Shown: positions 25,120-33,595 of the stretch, one piece after another
How positions within the stretch are numbered: position 1 is the first letter of the stretch
Layout: each line of letters begins with the position of its first letter
Assembly (NCBI GenBank): GCA_015655585.1
Contig: JAATEV010000031.1
Span: forward strand, 1 to 64,000
Direction of reading: 5' to 3'
DNA length: 64,000 nucleotides
Source: Terriglobales bacterium
GTDB taxonomy: Bacteria > Acidobacteriota > Terriglobia > Terriglobales > Acidobacteriaceae
The notes under the pieces: model-generated
What the model was told of the DNA's origin: nothing
The model's database searches: none
Seen by the model: the letters and a program-made list of their open reading frames with translations, nothing else
Program-made: the position numbers and the translations under genes

Positions 25120-25914
25120 ATGAGGCATCTCTCTCGTTGGCTGGCCGTCGTTGTTCTTCTCTTCTCGCCCATCATGGGGATGGCCGAGTCCGTCAACACC
25201 CTCCCTGCACCCACGGGCTACGTCAACGACTTCGCCAATGTCCTCTCTCCCGCTACGAAACAGAGCGTAGAAGACCTCTGCACGCAGGTGGACCGCCAGG
25301 CCCACGCCCAGATCGCCGTCGTCACCATCAAGACCCTCGATAACGATCAGTCCATTGAAGAGTTCGCCACGGAGCTGGAAGACAAGTGGAAGGTCGGAGC
25401 CAAGGGGACCGACCGCGGCGTCATCATGCTTCTGGTCATGAGTCCCCGTCGTGGCCGCATCGAGGTTGGCTACGGCCTCGAAGGCATCCTCAACGACGCC
25501 CGTGCAGGCGATATCCTCCGCTCCATGGTCCCCTACACCCGTCAGGGCGACTACAACACAGCCGTCACCACCGGCACCGGCCAGATCGCCCGCATCATCG
25601 CCGCCGACGCTGGTATCACGCTCTCGAACGTGCCGCCGCTCCCGCAATACCGCCGCCAGCAGCAGCCGCAGCAGATCCAGTTGAGCTTCACGCAGCTTCT
25701 CATCGGCGGCGGCGTTCTGCTTCTCATCGTCATTCTGCTCGCCGGCACCGGCAACGCCGGACTGCTCTTCTTCCTCCTCGGCAACCTCATGGGAGGAGGC
25801 GGGGGAGGCCGCGGCCGTGACGACGACTGGGGCGGTGGAGGAGGAGGCGGTGGCGGCTTCGGAGGTTTTGGCGGAGGAGGCTCAGGAGGCGGAGGAGCCA
25901 GCAGCGACATGTAA
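25120..25914 (+). CDS. TPM-domain membrane protein (YgcG-like)
   Basis: 264 residues: signal peptide (about 1-24, ending MGMAES), TPM domain (about 32-165; GYVNDFANVLSPATKQSVEDL, IAVVTIKTLDN, GTDRGVIMLLVM, RIEVGYGLEGILNDARAG), one membrane helix (about 190-215; LLIGGGVLLLIVILLAGTG) and a C-terminal Gly-rich low-complexity tail ending in SSDM. TPM proteins with a Gly-rich tail are regularly paired with lemA, which follows here after 141 bases. Proposed roles are in membrane or photosystem maintenance in other lineages; the function in acidobacteria is unknown. Confidence 0.88.
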   Translation: MRHLSRWLAVVVLLFSPIMGMAESVNTLPAPTGYVNDFANVLSPATKQSVEDLCTQVDRQAHAQIAVVTIKTLDNDQSIEEFATELEDKWKVGAKGTDRGVIMLLVMSPRRGRIEVGYGLEGILNDARAGDILRSMVPYTRQGDYNTAVTTGTGQIARIIAADAGITLSNVPPLPQYRRQQQPQQIQLSFTQLLIGGGVLLLIVILLAGTGNAGLLFFLLGNLMGGGGGGRGRDDDWGGGGGGGGGFGGFGGGGSGGGGASSDM

Positions 25915-26055
25915 CCCTTCAGATTTCAGCAGGAAGAGTGGTAAAGTACAGCCGGTGGGCCAGCATGGAAGCCGCCGGACAAGTCTGGGAGATCAATCCG
26001 GGAGACCAATCCGGGGAGACCGGATCAACCAAAGAAACCGAGGATAGGGAAGACT

Positions 26056-26640
26056 ATGAAATCTTTATGGATCGTGCTTGGCATCGTCGGGCTCATCATC
26101 GTTCTGGCGCTCTTCGTGGGCGGAAGCTACATCGGCGCCAAGAACACCCTGGTGCAGAAGAACGAGGCGGTGAACCAGGCGTTCTCACAGGTCAGCGTCG
26201 TCCAGCAGCGTCGTCTCGACCTGATACCGAACCTCGTCGCCTCGGTCAAAGGCTACGTCGCCGAAGAATCGACCGTGCTGACGAACATCGCCAACGCCCG
26301 CGCTGGAGTCCTAGCTGCCGGTTCCGATCACGCCGCCAACATCAATGCCAACAATAAGCTGGACGTCGCGCTTGGCCCGCTCTACCGCCTGCAGGAGCAG
26401 TATCCTAACCTGCAAAGCAACCAGCAGTTCATGCGCCTCAACGACGAGCTGGCCGGAACCGAGAACCGCATCGCCGTCGAGCGGCAGCGCTACAACAAGA
26501 CCCTGCAGGACTACAACACCTATTTGCAGCAGTTTCCCACCAGCATCTGGGCCAACATGGCAGGCTTCCACTACCGCGACGAATACTTCAAGGGCAACCC
26601 CGCCAACGCCGAGGCCCCGAAGGTCGATTTCTCGAAGTAG
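26056..26640 (+). CDS. lemA: LemA family protein
   Basis: 194 residues. One N-terminal membrane helix (about 4-26) and a helical LemA domain with signature residues NTLVQKNEAVNQAFSQVSVV, RRLDLIPNLVASVKGY, ENRIAVERQRYNKTLQDYN and FPTSIWANMAGF. The protein is probably anchored with the helical bundle outside the cytoplasm. It forms the usual pair with the TPM gene upstream; a strong terminator follows 22 bases after the stop codon. Confidence 0.93.
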   Translation: MKSLWIVLGIVGLIIVLALFVGGSYIGAKNTLVQKNEAVNQAFSQVSVVQQRRLDLIPNLVASVKGYVAEESTVLTNIANARAGVLAAGSDHAANINANNKLDVALGPLYRLQEQYPNLQSNQQFMRLNDELAGTENRIAVERQRYNKTLQDYNTYLQQFPTSIWANMAGFHYRDEYFKGNPANAEAPKVDFSK

Positions 26641-26662
26641 CGTCCTGTTTCAGGGGCAACAA

Positions 26663-26690
26663 AAAGGCCTCCGCATCGGCGGAGGCCTTT
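26663..26690. terminator. Bidirectional terminator between lemA and the STAS gene
   Basis: AAAGGCCTCCGC at 26663-26674 pairs perfectly with GCGGAGGCCTTT at 26679-26690 around an ATCG loop. The stem has A's on the left and T's on the right, so it works in both directions between the convergent lemA and STAS genes. Confidence 0.88.
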
Positions 26691-26703
26691 CCCATTCAGC
26701 AAT

Positions 26704-27051
26704 TTACTTCGTAAAGGAAGCGACCGCGGCAGTCTCGTCGTCCTTCACGTCGAAGACCGTGTAGAGCTTCGTGATCTGCAGCAGGTCGTGAATCTTCTTG
26801 GTCAGGTTCAGCAGCTTCAGCTCGCCGCCCGCGTTCTTCACCGTCGTAAAGGCGCTCACCAGCTCGCCGATCCCGGAGCTGTCGATATAGGTGACGTTCC
26901 CAAGATTCAGCAAAATTTTGTTGCTTCCCTTTGCAAGCACCTCGCGAACCGCGTCGCGAATCGTGACACTACCTTCGCCGAGCGTAATCCGGCCGCTGAG
27001 ATCGAGAATGGTTACGCCGTCTACCTGGCGAGTCGTTACCTTGATGCTCAT
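26704..27051 (-). CDS. STAS-domain anti-sigma factor antagonist (RsbV/SpoIIAA-like)
   Basis: 115 residues, a single STAS domain. The N-terminal strand [10 protein letters not shown]-like segment ([14 protein letters not shown]) and the phosphorylation site region [13 protein letters not shown], with the conserved Ser pair, are intact. AGGAGAAG precedes the ATG. The RsbW-like kinase gene lies 15 bases upstream on the same strand, so this is the expected antagonist-kinase pair of a partner-switching circuit. Neither a sigma factor nor a PP2C phosphatase gene lies nearby, so the controlled target is elsewhere. Confidence 0.92.
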   Translation of the reverse strand: MSIKVTTRQVDGVTILDLSGRITLGEGSVTIRDAVREVLAKGSNKILLNLGNVTYIDSSGIGELVSAFTTVKNAGGELKLLNLTKKIHDLLQITKLYTVFDVKDDETAAVASFTK

Positions 27052-27066
27052 GTATTTGTCTTCTCC

Positions 27067-27546
27067 TTATGTCCCCGGTTGTGCCGGTGTTCTGTGCTTG
27101 ATCAGCGTCAGTTCTGTGCCTGGATGCAACTGCCGAAAGTGTACCTCATCCATAAAAGCACGTATCAGAAAGATTCCACGGCCAGAACCGCGCAGGATGT
27201 TCTCCGGAGCCAGAGGATCGGGAATCCTCTCCGGATCGAGTCCCGGCCCCTGATCGCTCACCCGGATAATCAGCGAGTCCGTCGTTGTCTCGAACGAGGC
27301 GACGAGATGTTTCCCCGAATCATACGCATTGCCGTGCAGCACGGCGTTCACCGCGGCCTCGCGCACTGCCATCGCAATCTGTGGAACCGCATCCTCATCG
27401 AACCCCGCGCGCACAGCATACTGCTCCGCAAGCTGCTCAATCTTATTAACGCTATCGAGGGATGAATCCAATGTGTAGCTGGCGCGGCTTGTGGTTGAAT
27501 CGGCCAAAGCTGTCCTTGAAATGTCTGTATGCAAGTCGTTAACCAT
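27067..27546 (-). CDS. RsbW-like anti-sigma regulatory serine kinase
   Basis: 159 residues from the ATG at 27544-27546; a TTG two codons earlier is less likely. GHKL ATPase fold: N box MAVREAAVNAVLHGNAYDSG, G1 box VSDQGPGLDPERIPDP and G2-like RGSGRGIFLIRAFMDEV. Expected to phosphorylate the STAS protein encoded next and to bind an unlinked sigma factor or other effector. The N-terminal 25 residues are polar and not conserved. Cytosolic. Confidence 0.9.
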   Translation of the reverse strand: MVNDLHTDISRTALADSTTSRASYTLDSSLDSVNKIEQLAEQYAVRAGFDEDAVPQIAMAVREAAVNAVLHGNAYDSGKHLVASFETTTDSLIIRVSDQGPGLDPERIPDPLAPENILRGSGRGIFLIRAFMDEVHFRQLHPGTELTLIKHRTPAQPGT

Positions 27547-27707
27547 GAACAACAGCGATGATGGCAGTTTGCTTGTGCATTCCCCCGGATGTCAAGGTGA
27601 GCCACCGCGATCCATCCATCTTTCCATCCATATTCGGTCCATAATCCACCATCATTCCTCCAGTTCCCGTCCACTGGGCTAACATGCGGATACGAGGAGA
27701 TTTCCGA

Positions 27708-29759
27708 ATGCACCGTCTCGCAGCCATCCTTACCGCGGCCGTCCTGCTGACCGCCCCCATGAGCCCGGCCCAGACCGCCACGACTGCAACTCCTTTACCA
27801 TCTATGCCTTACTCGCCAAGTCTCGACCTTTCCTCGATGGATAAAAGCGTCGATCCCTGCGTAGATTTTTATAAATACTCCTGCGGCGGCTGGATGAAGA
27901 AGAACCCAGTCCCCGCCGACCAGGCAAGCTGGAGCGTCTACGGCAAATTAGCCAATGAAAACGACCAGTTTCTCTGGGGAATCCTGCTCGCTGACGCCAA
28001 AGCCACCCACCGAACACCCGTCCAGCAGAAGGTCGGCGACTACTTCGCCGCCTGCATGGACACCGCCGCCATCGACAAGCGCGGCGCACAGCCCATCGCC
28101 GCCGAGCTGGCCACCATTGAGAATCTGGCCGACCGCAAAGCCCTCATCTACCATCTCTCCACCCTGCAAGAGTCCGGCATAGGCTCGTTCTTCTTCCACA
28201 TCGGCCCCACGCAGGACCCCGGCAACTCCAGCCAGATCATCGCCGACGTAGGCACCGGCGGCCTTGGCCTGCCCGACCGCGATTACTATCTCAAGACCGA
28301 CGCCAAGAGCGAAGAGACCCGGCAGAAATATCTCGCCTACATCGCCCAGCTCTTTACCCTGACCGGCGAACCCGCCGCTCAGGCCGCGTCCGATGCCGCC
28401 ACCGTCCTCCGTATCGAAACCACCCTCGCCAAGGCTTCGCTCACCCGCGTAGAACGCCGCGATCCCTACAAGCAATACCACAAGATGTCGGTGGCCGAGC
28501 TCTCTGCCATCAGCCCCGATGTCCCATGGGATCAGTATCTTGCGGCAAGGGGAGGGAACACCGTCTCTACCCTCAATGTTTCGCAGCCTGAGTTCCAGAA
28601 GGCAGCCAATGCCATTCTCGCCTCCGAGTCGCTCCCCGCGCTCAAGGCCTACCTGCGCTTTCACCTGATTACCGCCGCCGCGCCTTCTCTCGCTTCGCCC
28701 TTTGAGACCGCGAACTACGAGTTCTTCAGCCACTATATGCGCGGTACCCAGCAGATGCCTCCCCGCTGGAAGCGCTGCGTCCGCCAGGTAGACCGCTCGC
28801 TCGGCGAAGCCCTCGGGCAGGAGTTTGTTGCCCATACCTTCACTCCCGAGACCCGCCAGAAGACCCTCCTGATGACCGAACAGATCGAGCAGGTCATGCA
28901 GGATGAGATCGAGCATCTCGACTGGATGAGTGCCCCGACCAAGGCCGAGGCCCTGCGCAAGCTCCACGCCATCCGCAATAAGATCGGCTACCCCGCCACC
29001 TGGCGCGACTACTCCGCCCTCTCTATCCGGCCCGATGACTACTTCGGTAACGCTCTCCGCTCCAGCCGCTTCGAGAGCTCTCGCCAGTGGGCCAAGATCG
29101 GCAAGCCTGTCGACCGCAACGAGTGGAGCATGACGCCGCCCACCGTCAACGCCTACTTCAGCCCGCAGATGAACGATATCAACTTTCCTGCCGGAGTCCT
29201 GCAGCCGCCCCTCTACGATCCGCGCATGGACGACGCCCCCAACTACGGCAACACCGGCGCGACAATCGGCCACGAACTCACCCACGCCTTCGACGACGAG
29301 GGCCGCCAGTTCAACGCCGAAGGCAACCTAAAGGACTGGTGGACCAAGGAAGATGCCAAGGGTTTCGAGGAGCGCATCGAGTGCCAGCGCCAGCAGTTCG
29401 CCGGCTACACCGTCGTCGATGACATCCATATCAACTCCAAACTCACCAGCGGCGAAGACGTAGCCGACCTCGGCGGCACACTCATCGCTTACATCGCCTG
29501 GAAGCACGCTACCGCTGGCCAGAATCTGAAGCCCATCGACGGCTTTACCCCTGACCAGCGCTTCTTCATCGGCTTCGCCCAGTGGGCCTGCGAGAACAAT
29601 CGTCCTGAAAACCTGCGTCTCCACGCCCTCACCGACCCGCACTCTCCCGGCTTTGCGCGCATCAACGGCATCGTCAACAATATGCCTCAGTTCGCCACCG
29701 CCTTCGCCTGCAAGGCTGGACAACCCATGGTAAAAACGCCAGTATGTAAGGTCTGGTAG
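27708..29759 (+). CDS. M13 family metallopeptidase (neprilysin/PepO-like)
   Basis: 683 residues from the ATG at 27708 (GAGGAG eight bases upstream); an ATG at 27684 would put a charged stretch before the signal peptide. Signal peptide MHRLAAILTAAVLLTAPMSPAQ. M13 N-domain (about 40-430; VDPCVDFYKYSCGGWM, GLGLPDRDYYL) and catalytic domain with NAYFSPQMNDINFPAGVLQPP, zinc site HELTHAFDDEGRQF (HExxH), third zinc ligand in EDVADLGG and the conserved RLHALTDPHSPGFARIN and final VW. Secreted zinc endopeptidase. It ends nine bases before the MgtE-like gene. Confidence 0.95.
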   Translation: MHRLAAILTAAVLLTAPMSPAQTATTATPLPSMPYSPSLDLSSMDKSVDPCVDFYKYSCGGWMKKNPVPADQASWSVYGKLANENDQFLWGILLADAKATHRTPVQQKVGDYFAACMDTAAIDKRGAQPIAAELATIENLADRKALIYHLSTLQESGIGSFFFHIGPTQDPGNSSQIIADVGTGGLGLPDRDYYLKTDAKSEETRQKYLAYIAQLFTLTGEPAAQAASDAATVLRIETTLAKASLTRVERRDPYKQYHKMSVAELSAISPDVPWDQYLAARGGNTVSTLNVSQPEFQKAANAILASESLPALKAYLRFHLITAAAPSLASPFETANYEFFSHYMRGTQQMPPRWKRCVRQVDRSLGEALGQEFVAHTFTPETRQKTLLMTEQIEQVMQDEIEHLDWMSAPTKAEALRKLHAIRNKIGYPATWRDYSALSIRPDDYFGNALRSSRFESSRQWAKIGKPVDRNEWSMTPPTVNAYFSPQMNDINFPAGVLQPPLYDPRMDDAPNYGNTGATIGHELTHAFDDEGRQFNAEGNLKDWWTKEDAKGFEERIECQRQQFAGYTVVDDIHINSKLTSGEDVADLGGTLIAYIAWKHATAGQNLKPIDGFTPDQRFFIGFAQWACENNRPENLRLHALTDPHSPGFARINGIVNNMPQFATAFACKAGQPMVKTPVCKVW

Positions 29760-29768
29760 AGGCGCAGA

Positions 29769-31046
29769 ATGAGCAAACACGCCAATCAACGGACAAGCGT
29801 CTCCGCCCTGCTGGGAACGACCATCGTGGATCAGGGGGGCAAGCCTATCGGCCTCATCCGCGAGGTCGCCATCGCCCCGGCATCCGACGCCGCGCATGTC
29901 TACGGCATGGTGCTCAGGCCCGCTTCCTCGAAACGTAACTCCCGCTCCGAGTTGGTCCAGATTGCTGACCTCCAGTTCAATCACTCCGGCCAGATGCAGC
30001 TCCGCAAAAATGCCTCTACAATCGCGCTAGACAACGATCAGGACTATCTCCTGCTCGAACGCGATCTCCTCGACCAGCAGATCATCGATATCCACGGCCA
30101 TAAGGTCGTCCGCGTCAACGACGTTGAGCTCGTCTGGGAGTCCTCGCACGAGACTGCCGACGACCTTATCCTACGCATCTGTGAGGTCGAGGTCGGCTTG
30201 CGCGGAGCCGTTCGCCGCCTGCTCAAGGGGCTACCTCATCGCTCCGTTCACAAGGTTGCCTCCCGCTTCGGCCCCAGCGTCATTCCGTGGGAGTTCGTCG
30301 ACCTCATCGAGCGCGACCCTGCCCGCCGCGTCCGCCTCAAGATCGAGCAGGATCGTCTCTCCGAGATGCATCCCTCCGACATCGCTGAGATCCTCGAAGA
30401 GCTCGCTCCCGCCGAGCGCCAGGCGCTCTTCGTCTCGCTCGATGAGGAGGTCGCCGCCGAGGCACTGGAAGAGGTTGACCCCAAGCTCCAGAGGGCCCTC
30501 ATCGAAGATCTCGACTCCGAGCAGGTTGCCGGTATCGTCGAAGAGATGGACCCCGGAGCCGCCGCCGATCTTCTCTCCGAACTGTCCGACGAACGTTCCG
30601 AAGCCATCCTCGACGAGATGGACCCCGATGGCCGCCAGGAGGTCGAAGAGCTACTCGAATTTTCGGGAGACTCCGCCGCAGGCCGCATGACTACCGAATA
30701 CATCGCTTTGCCCGCCACCGCCCGCGTCAGCGAGGCCATCGAAGCCCTCCGAACCTACGAGGGCGACACAGCGATCCTGACCGACATTTATCTGGTCGAC
30801 GAAGAGGAGCGCCTTACCGGCGTCGTCCCCCTGGTTCATCTTCTTCTCGCGCCAGCAGAAACCCCGCTCACCGAGCTCCCCGACAGCCATATTGTCACCT
30901 GCAACACCGAGGCCAACGGGAAAAAAGTAGCCGAGCTTTTCGATAAGTACAATCTTCGTTCCCTGCCTGTTCTCGATGAAGAGAAGAAGCTGGTAGGAGC
31001 CATTCACGCCGAGCAGGTCATCGCTCTTTTACGAGAAAATCATTAA
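29769..31046 (+). CDS. Soluble MgtE-N/tandem CBS protein with PRC-barrel-like N-terminus
   Basis: 425 residues, no membrane span. Residues about 8-85 (SALLGTTIVDQGGKPIGLIR, VYGMVLRP) look like a PRC-barrel; a second similar unit may follow at about 95-170. MgtE_N superhelix about 195-285 (MHPSDIAEILEELAPAERQA, EEMDPGAAADLLSELSDERS) and two CBS domains about 290-425 (AAGRMTTEYIALPATARVSE; LRSLPVLDEEKKLVGAIHAE). In MgtE these domains sense Mg2+ and gate the channel, but the channel itself is missing here. The Nramp-related transporter gene two positions downstream is a plausible partner, so I infer a metal- or nucleotide-sensing regulator of that transporter. Confidence 0.85.
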   Translation: MSKHANQRTSVSALLGTTIVDQGGKPIGLIREVAIAPASDAAHVYGMVLRPASSKRNSRSELVQIADLQFNHSGQMQLRKNASTIALDNDQDYLLLERDLLDQQIIDIHGHKVVRVNDVELVWESSHETADDLILRICEVEVGLRGAVRRLLKGLPHRSVHKVASRFGPSVIPWEFVDLIERDPARRVRLKIEQDRLSEMHPSDIAEILEELAPAERQALFVSLDEEVAAEALEEVDPKLQRALIEDLDSEQVAGIVEEMDPGAAADLLSELSDERSEAILDEMDPDGRQEVEELLEFSGDSAAGRMTTEYIALPATARVSEAIEALRTYEGDTAILTDIYLVDEEERLTGVVPLVHLLLAPAETPLTELPDSHIVTCNTEANGKKVAELFDKYNLRSLPVLDEEKKLVGAIHAEQVIALLRENH

Positions 31047-31126
31047 CACAGACGAAACTGAGATCATTACAAATAGAAAAGTCTCTAGAAACCAGAGATT
31101 CTGGCAGCCCTCCCCAAACGACACGA

Positions 31127-32197
31127 ATGAAGATTCTCTACGCATCCGGCCTTTCGCCCAACGATTCCTCGCTCTATCGCCTCTGGGCGCTGGAGCGTCT
31201 CGGCCATCAGGTCATCCCTTTCAATGCCTATGAATACCGGTCGAGCAATTCGCTCCTCCGCAAGATCGAGTATCGCGCCGTCATCGGCCCCGGCGTCGAC
31301 CGCCTCAACCGCGACATCCTCCAGATCGCGCAACGCGAGCGGCCCGATCTCCTTTGGGCAGACAAACTTCTCTGGATACGTCCCCAGACCCTCGATCGCC
31401 TGCGCGCGCTCGGCATTGCTACCGTCAGCTACATGATCGACAATCCCTTCGGTCCTCGTCAGGACCCCGGCTGGCGCGTCTACATGAAGGACATTCCGCA
31501 CTACGATCTCCATGTAACCCAGCGCGATAAGAATGTCCTCGACTACAAATCCCGCGGGGCCCGCGATGTCATTAAGATTCAGACCGCCTACGAGCCAACC
31601 CTCCACTATCCGCCTCCCGTGGGCTGGTCCGACAAAGAGCGCGATCGCGGAGTCTCCTTCATCGGCACTCCCTACGACGACCGTGCCCAGACGCTCACTC
31701 GGCTCTCCCGAGACTGCGGCCTCCCGGTCGTCATCTCGGGTGGCACACATCACTGGGTTCGTGCTCTCGATCCGGCCGCCTTCCAGTCGCTCTACCGCGA
31801 GGGAGAGCTCCACCAACAGCAGTACCGCGAGGCAGTCTGGCGCTCGAAGATCAGCCTCAGCTTCCTTACCCACTCCAATCAGGACGAGTTCGTCCATAAG
31901 AGCTTCGAGATCGCGGGCTGCGGCGGTTTCCTCCTCGCCGAGCGCTCCGAAGGCCATCTGCAGCGTTTCAGAGAGGACGAAGAGGCCGTCTTTTTCACCG
32001 GTTTCGACGAACTGCAGCAGAAGATTCGCCGCTATCTTCCCGACGAAGCCGCCCGCACACGTATCGCCGCGGCTGGACATCAGCGAGCCGTCCGCGACGG
32101 CTACTACAATGACCGCCAGGTGAGCCTTATTATCGAACGCATCAAGTCAATTCTGGAAAAGACACGTCCGACAATCCAGGTTCAGACAAAGCTCTAG
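31127..32197 (+). CDS. CgeB-like glycosyltransferase (GT-B type)
   Basis: 356 residues. N-terminal half begins with a Rossmann strand (MKILYASGLSPNDSSLYRLW) and contains PDLLWADKLLWIRPQTLDRL and VSYMIDNPFGP, like the DUF3880/CgeB group. The C-terminal half carries the glycosyltransferase family 1-like end: VSFIGTPYDDRAQTLTRL, SLSFLTHSNQDEFVHKSFEI, AGCGGFLLAERSEG, with an acidic EDEEAVFFTGFDEL sugar-nucleotide region. No membrane span. Donor and acceptor are unknown. It interrupts the MgtE-like/Nramp pair on the same strand with gaps of 80 and 147 bases. Confidence 0.82.
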   Translation: MKILYASGLSPNDSSLYRLWALERLGHQVIPFNAYEYRSSNSLLRKIEYRAVIGPGVDRLNRDILQIAQRERPDLLWADKLLWIRPQTLDRLRALGIATVSYMIDNPFGPRQDPGWRVYMKDIPHYDLHVTQRDKNVLDYKSRGARDVIKIQTAYEPTLHYPPPVGWSDKERDRGVSFIGTPYDDRAQTLTRLSRDCGLPVVISGGTHHWVRALDPAAFQSLYREGELHQQQYREAVWRSKISLSFLTHSNQDEFVHKSFEIAGCGGFLLAERSEGHLQRFREDEEAVFFTGFDELQQKIRRYLPDEAARTRIAAAGHQRAVRDGYYNDRQVSLIIERIKSILEKTRPTIQVQTKL

Positions 32198-32344
32198 GCA
32201 GAACTTTCCTTGATCTGAAGCATCTGAAGCATATTTCGAAACTGACAATCCGGCCCGACTCGCGGTTTTCCTCCCATCATTTGAGCTAACCTGATAGTGG
32301 CGAGCACATACGTTCTCCTATCCAGTAAAAAAGGAATCAGCCGC

Positions 32345-33595
32345 ATGACCACTTGGCGCACATGGAGAACTCGCCTCATCATGTTCTTCGCCGTCCTTGG
32401 TCCCGGCTTCATCACAGCCAACGTAGACAATGACGCGGGAGGCATCTTCACCTACTCCGCCGCCGGAGCCCAGTTCGGCTATACCCTCCTGTGGACGATG
32501 ATCCCCATCACCCTCGCGCTCATCGTCGTGCAGGAGATGTGCGCCCGCATGGGAGCTGTCACCGGCAAAGGTCTCAGCGACCTCATCCGCGAAGAGTTCG
32601 GCCTCCGCATCACCTTCGTCATGATGGTGCTGCTCGTCATCGTGAACTTCGGCAACGTCATCACCGAGTTCTCCGGCATCGCCGGCAGTATGCAGCTCTT
32701 CCACGTCAGCAAGTATGTCAGCGTGCCCATCTGCGCCTTCATCGTCTGGGCGCTCGTCGTCAAGGGTGACTACAAGAGCGTCGAAAAGATCTTCTTGATC
32801 GCCAGCGTCTTCTACATCGCCTATATCATCACCGGCGTCCTCAGTGGCCCCGACTGGCACCTCGCCATGGTCCAGACCGTCAAGCTGCCCAGCAGCAGCG
32901 TCTGGCACGATAAAAGCTACGTCTACATGACCGTCGGCGTCATCGGCACCACGATTACTCCGTGGATGCAGTTCTACCTGCAATCCTCCATCGTCGAAAA
33001 AGGCGTGAGCGTTCGTCAGTACAAAGCCACCCGCCTCGACGTCATCGTCGGCTCCATCTTTACGGATATCGTTGCCTGGTTCATCGTCGTTGCCTGCGCC
33101 GCGACGCTCTTCACGCACGGCGTCCGCACCCTCACCGACGCCTCCGACGCCGCCGGAGCCATGAAGCCCCTTGCCGGTCAGTACGCCTTCATCCTCTTTG
33201 CCGCTGGGCTCTTCAACGCTTCACTCTTCGCTGCGTCCATTCTGCCGCTCTCCACGGCCTACACCGTCTGCGAGGGGCTCGGTCTCGAAAGCGGCCTCGA
33301 CAAGTCCTTCCGCGAGGCGCGTTTCTTCTACTGGTTCTATAGCCTGCTTATCGTTGCCGGAGCAGCGGTTGTCCTCATCCCCAATTTTCCTCTGGTCAAG
33401 TTCAGCATCCTCTCGCAGGTGCTCAACGGCATCCTGCTCCCGGTCGTCCTCATCTTCATGTTGAAGCTCATCAACAAGCACGACCTCATGGGCAAGTACA
33501 CCAACTCCCGCTGGCTCAATGTAATCGCCTGGCTGACAGCGATCATCGTAATCGTTCTCTCCATTGCCCTCGTTTGGAATACTCTCCACAGCTAA
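32345..33595 (+). CDS. Nramp-related divalent metal transporter
   Basis: 416 residues from the ATG at 32345 (AAGGA nine bases upstream); a GTG at 32297 lacks a ribosome site. Eleven or so membrane spans. The helix 1 metal site, DPGN in classical Nramp/MntH, reads NVDNDAGGIFTY here, and the helix 6 site, MPH in MntH, reads GTTITPWMQFYLQSS. These changes remove the thioether ligand and place it in an Nramp-related subgroup whose members have been linked to other divalent ions including Mg2+. With the MgtE-N/CBS protein upstream, Mg2+ or Mn2+ is a fair guess, not a proof. Stop codon directly abuts the convergent TAXI gene. Confidence 0.85.
   Translation: MTTWRTWRTRLIMFFAVLGPGFITANVDNDAGGIFTYSAAGAQFGYTLLWTMIPITLALIVVQEMCARMGAVTGKGLSDLIREEFGLRITFVMMVLLVIVNFGNVITEFSGIAGSMQLFHVSKYVSVPICAFIVWALVVKGDYKSVEKIFLIASVFYIAYIITGVLSGPDWHLAMVQTVKLPSSSVWHDKSYVYMTVGVIGTTITPWMQFYLQSSIVEKGVSVRQYKATRLDVIVGSIFTDIVAWFIVVACAATLFTHGVRTLTDASDAAGAMKPLAGQYAFILFAAGLFNASLFAASILPLSTAYTVCEGLGLESGLDKSFREARFFYWFYSLLIVAGAAVVLIPNFPLVKFSILSQVLNGILLPVVLIFMLKLINKHDLMGKYTNSRWLNVIAWLTAIIVIVLSIALVWNTLHS

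Noticed and set aside
25790-25911. Gly-rich repetitive DNA at the end of the TPM gene
   Set aside because: Looks like a tandem repeat, but it encodes the Gly-rich tail normal for TPM/YgcG-like proteins.
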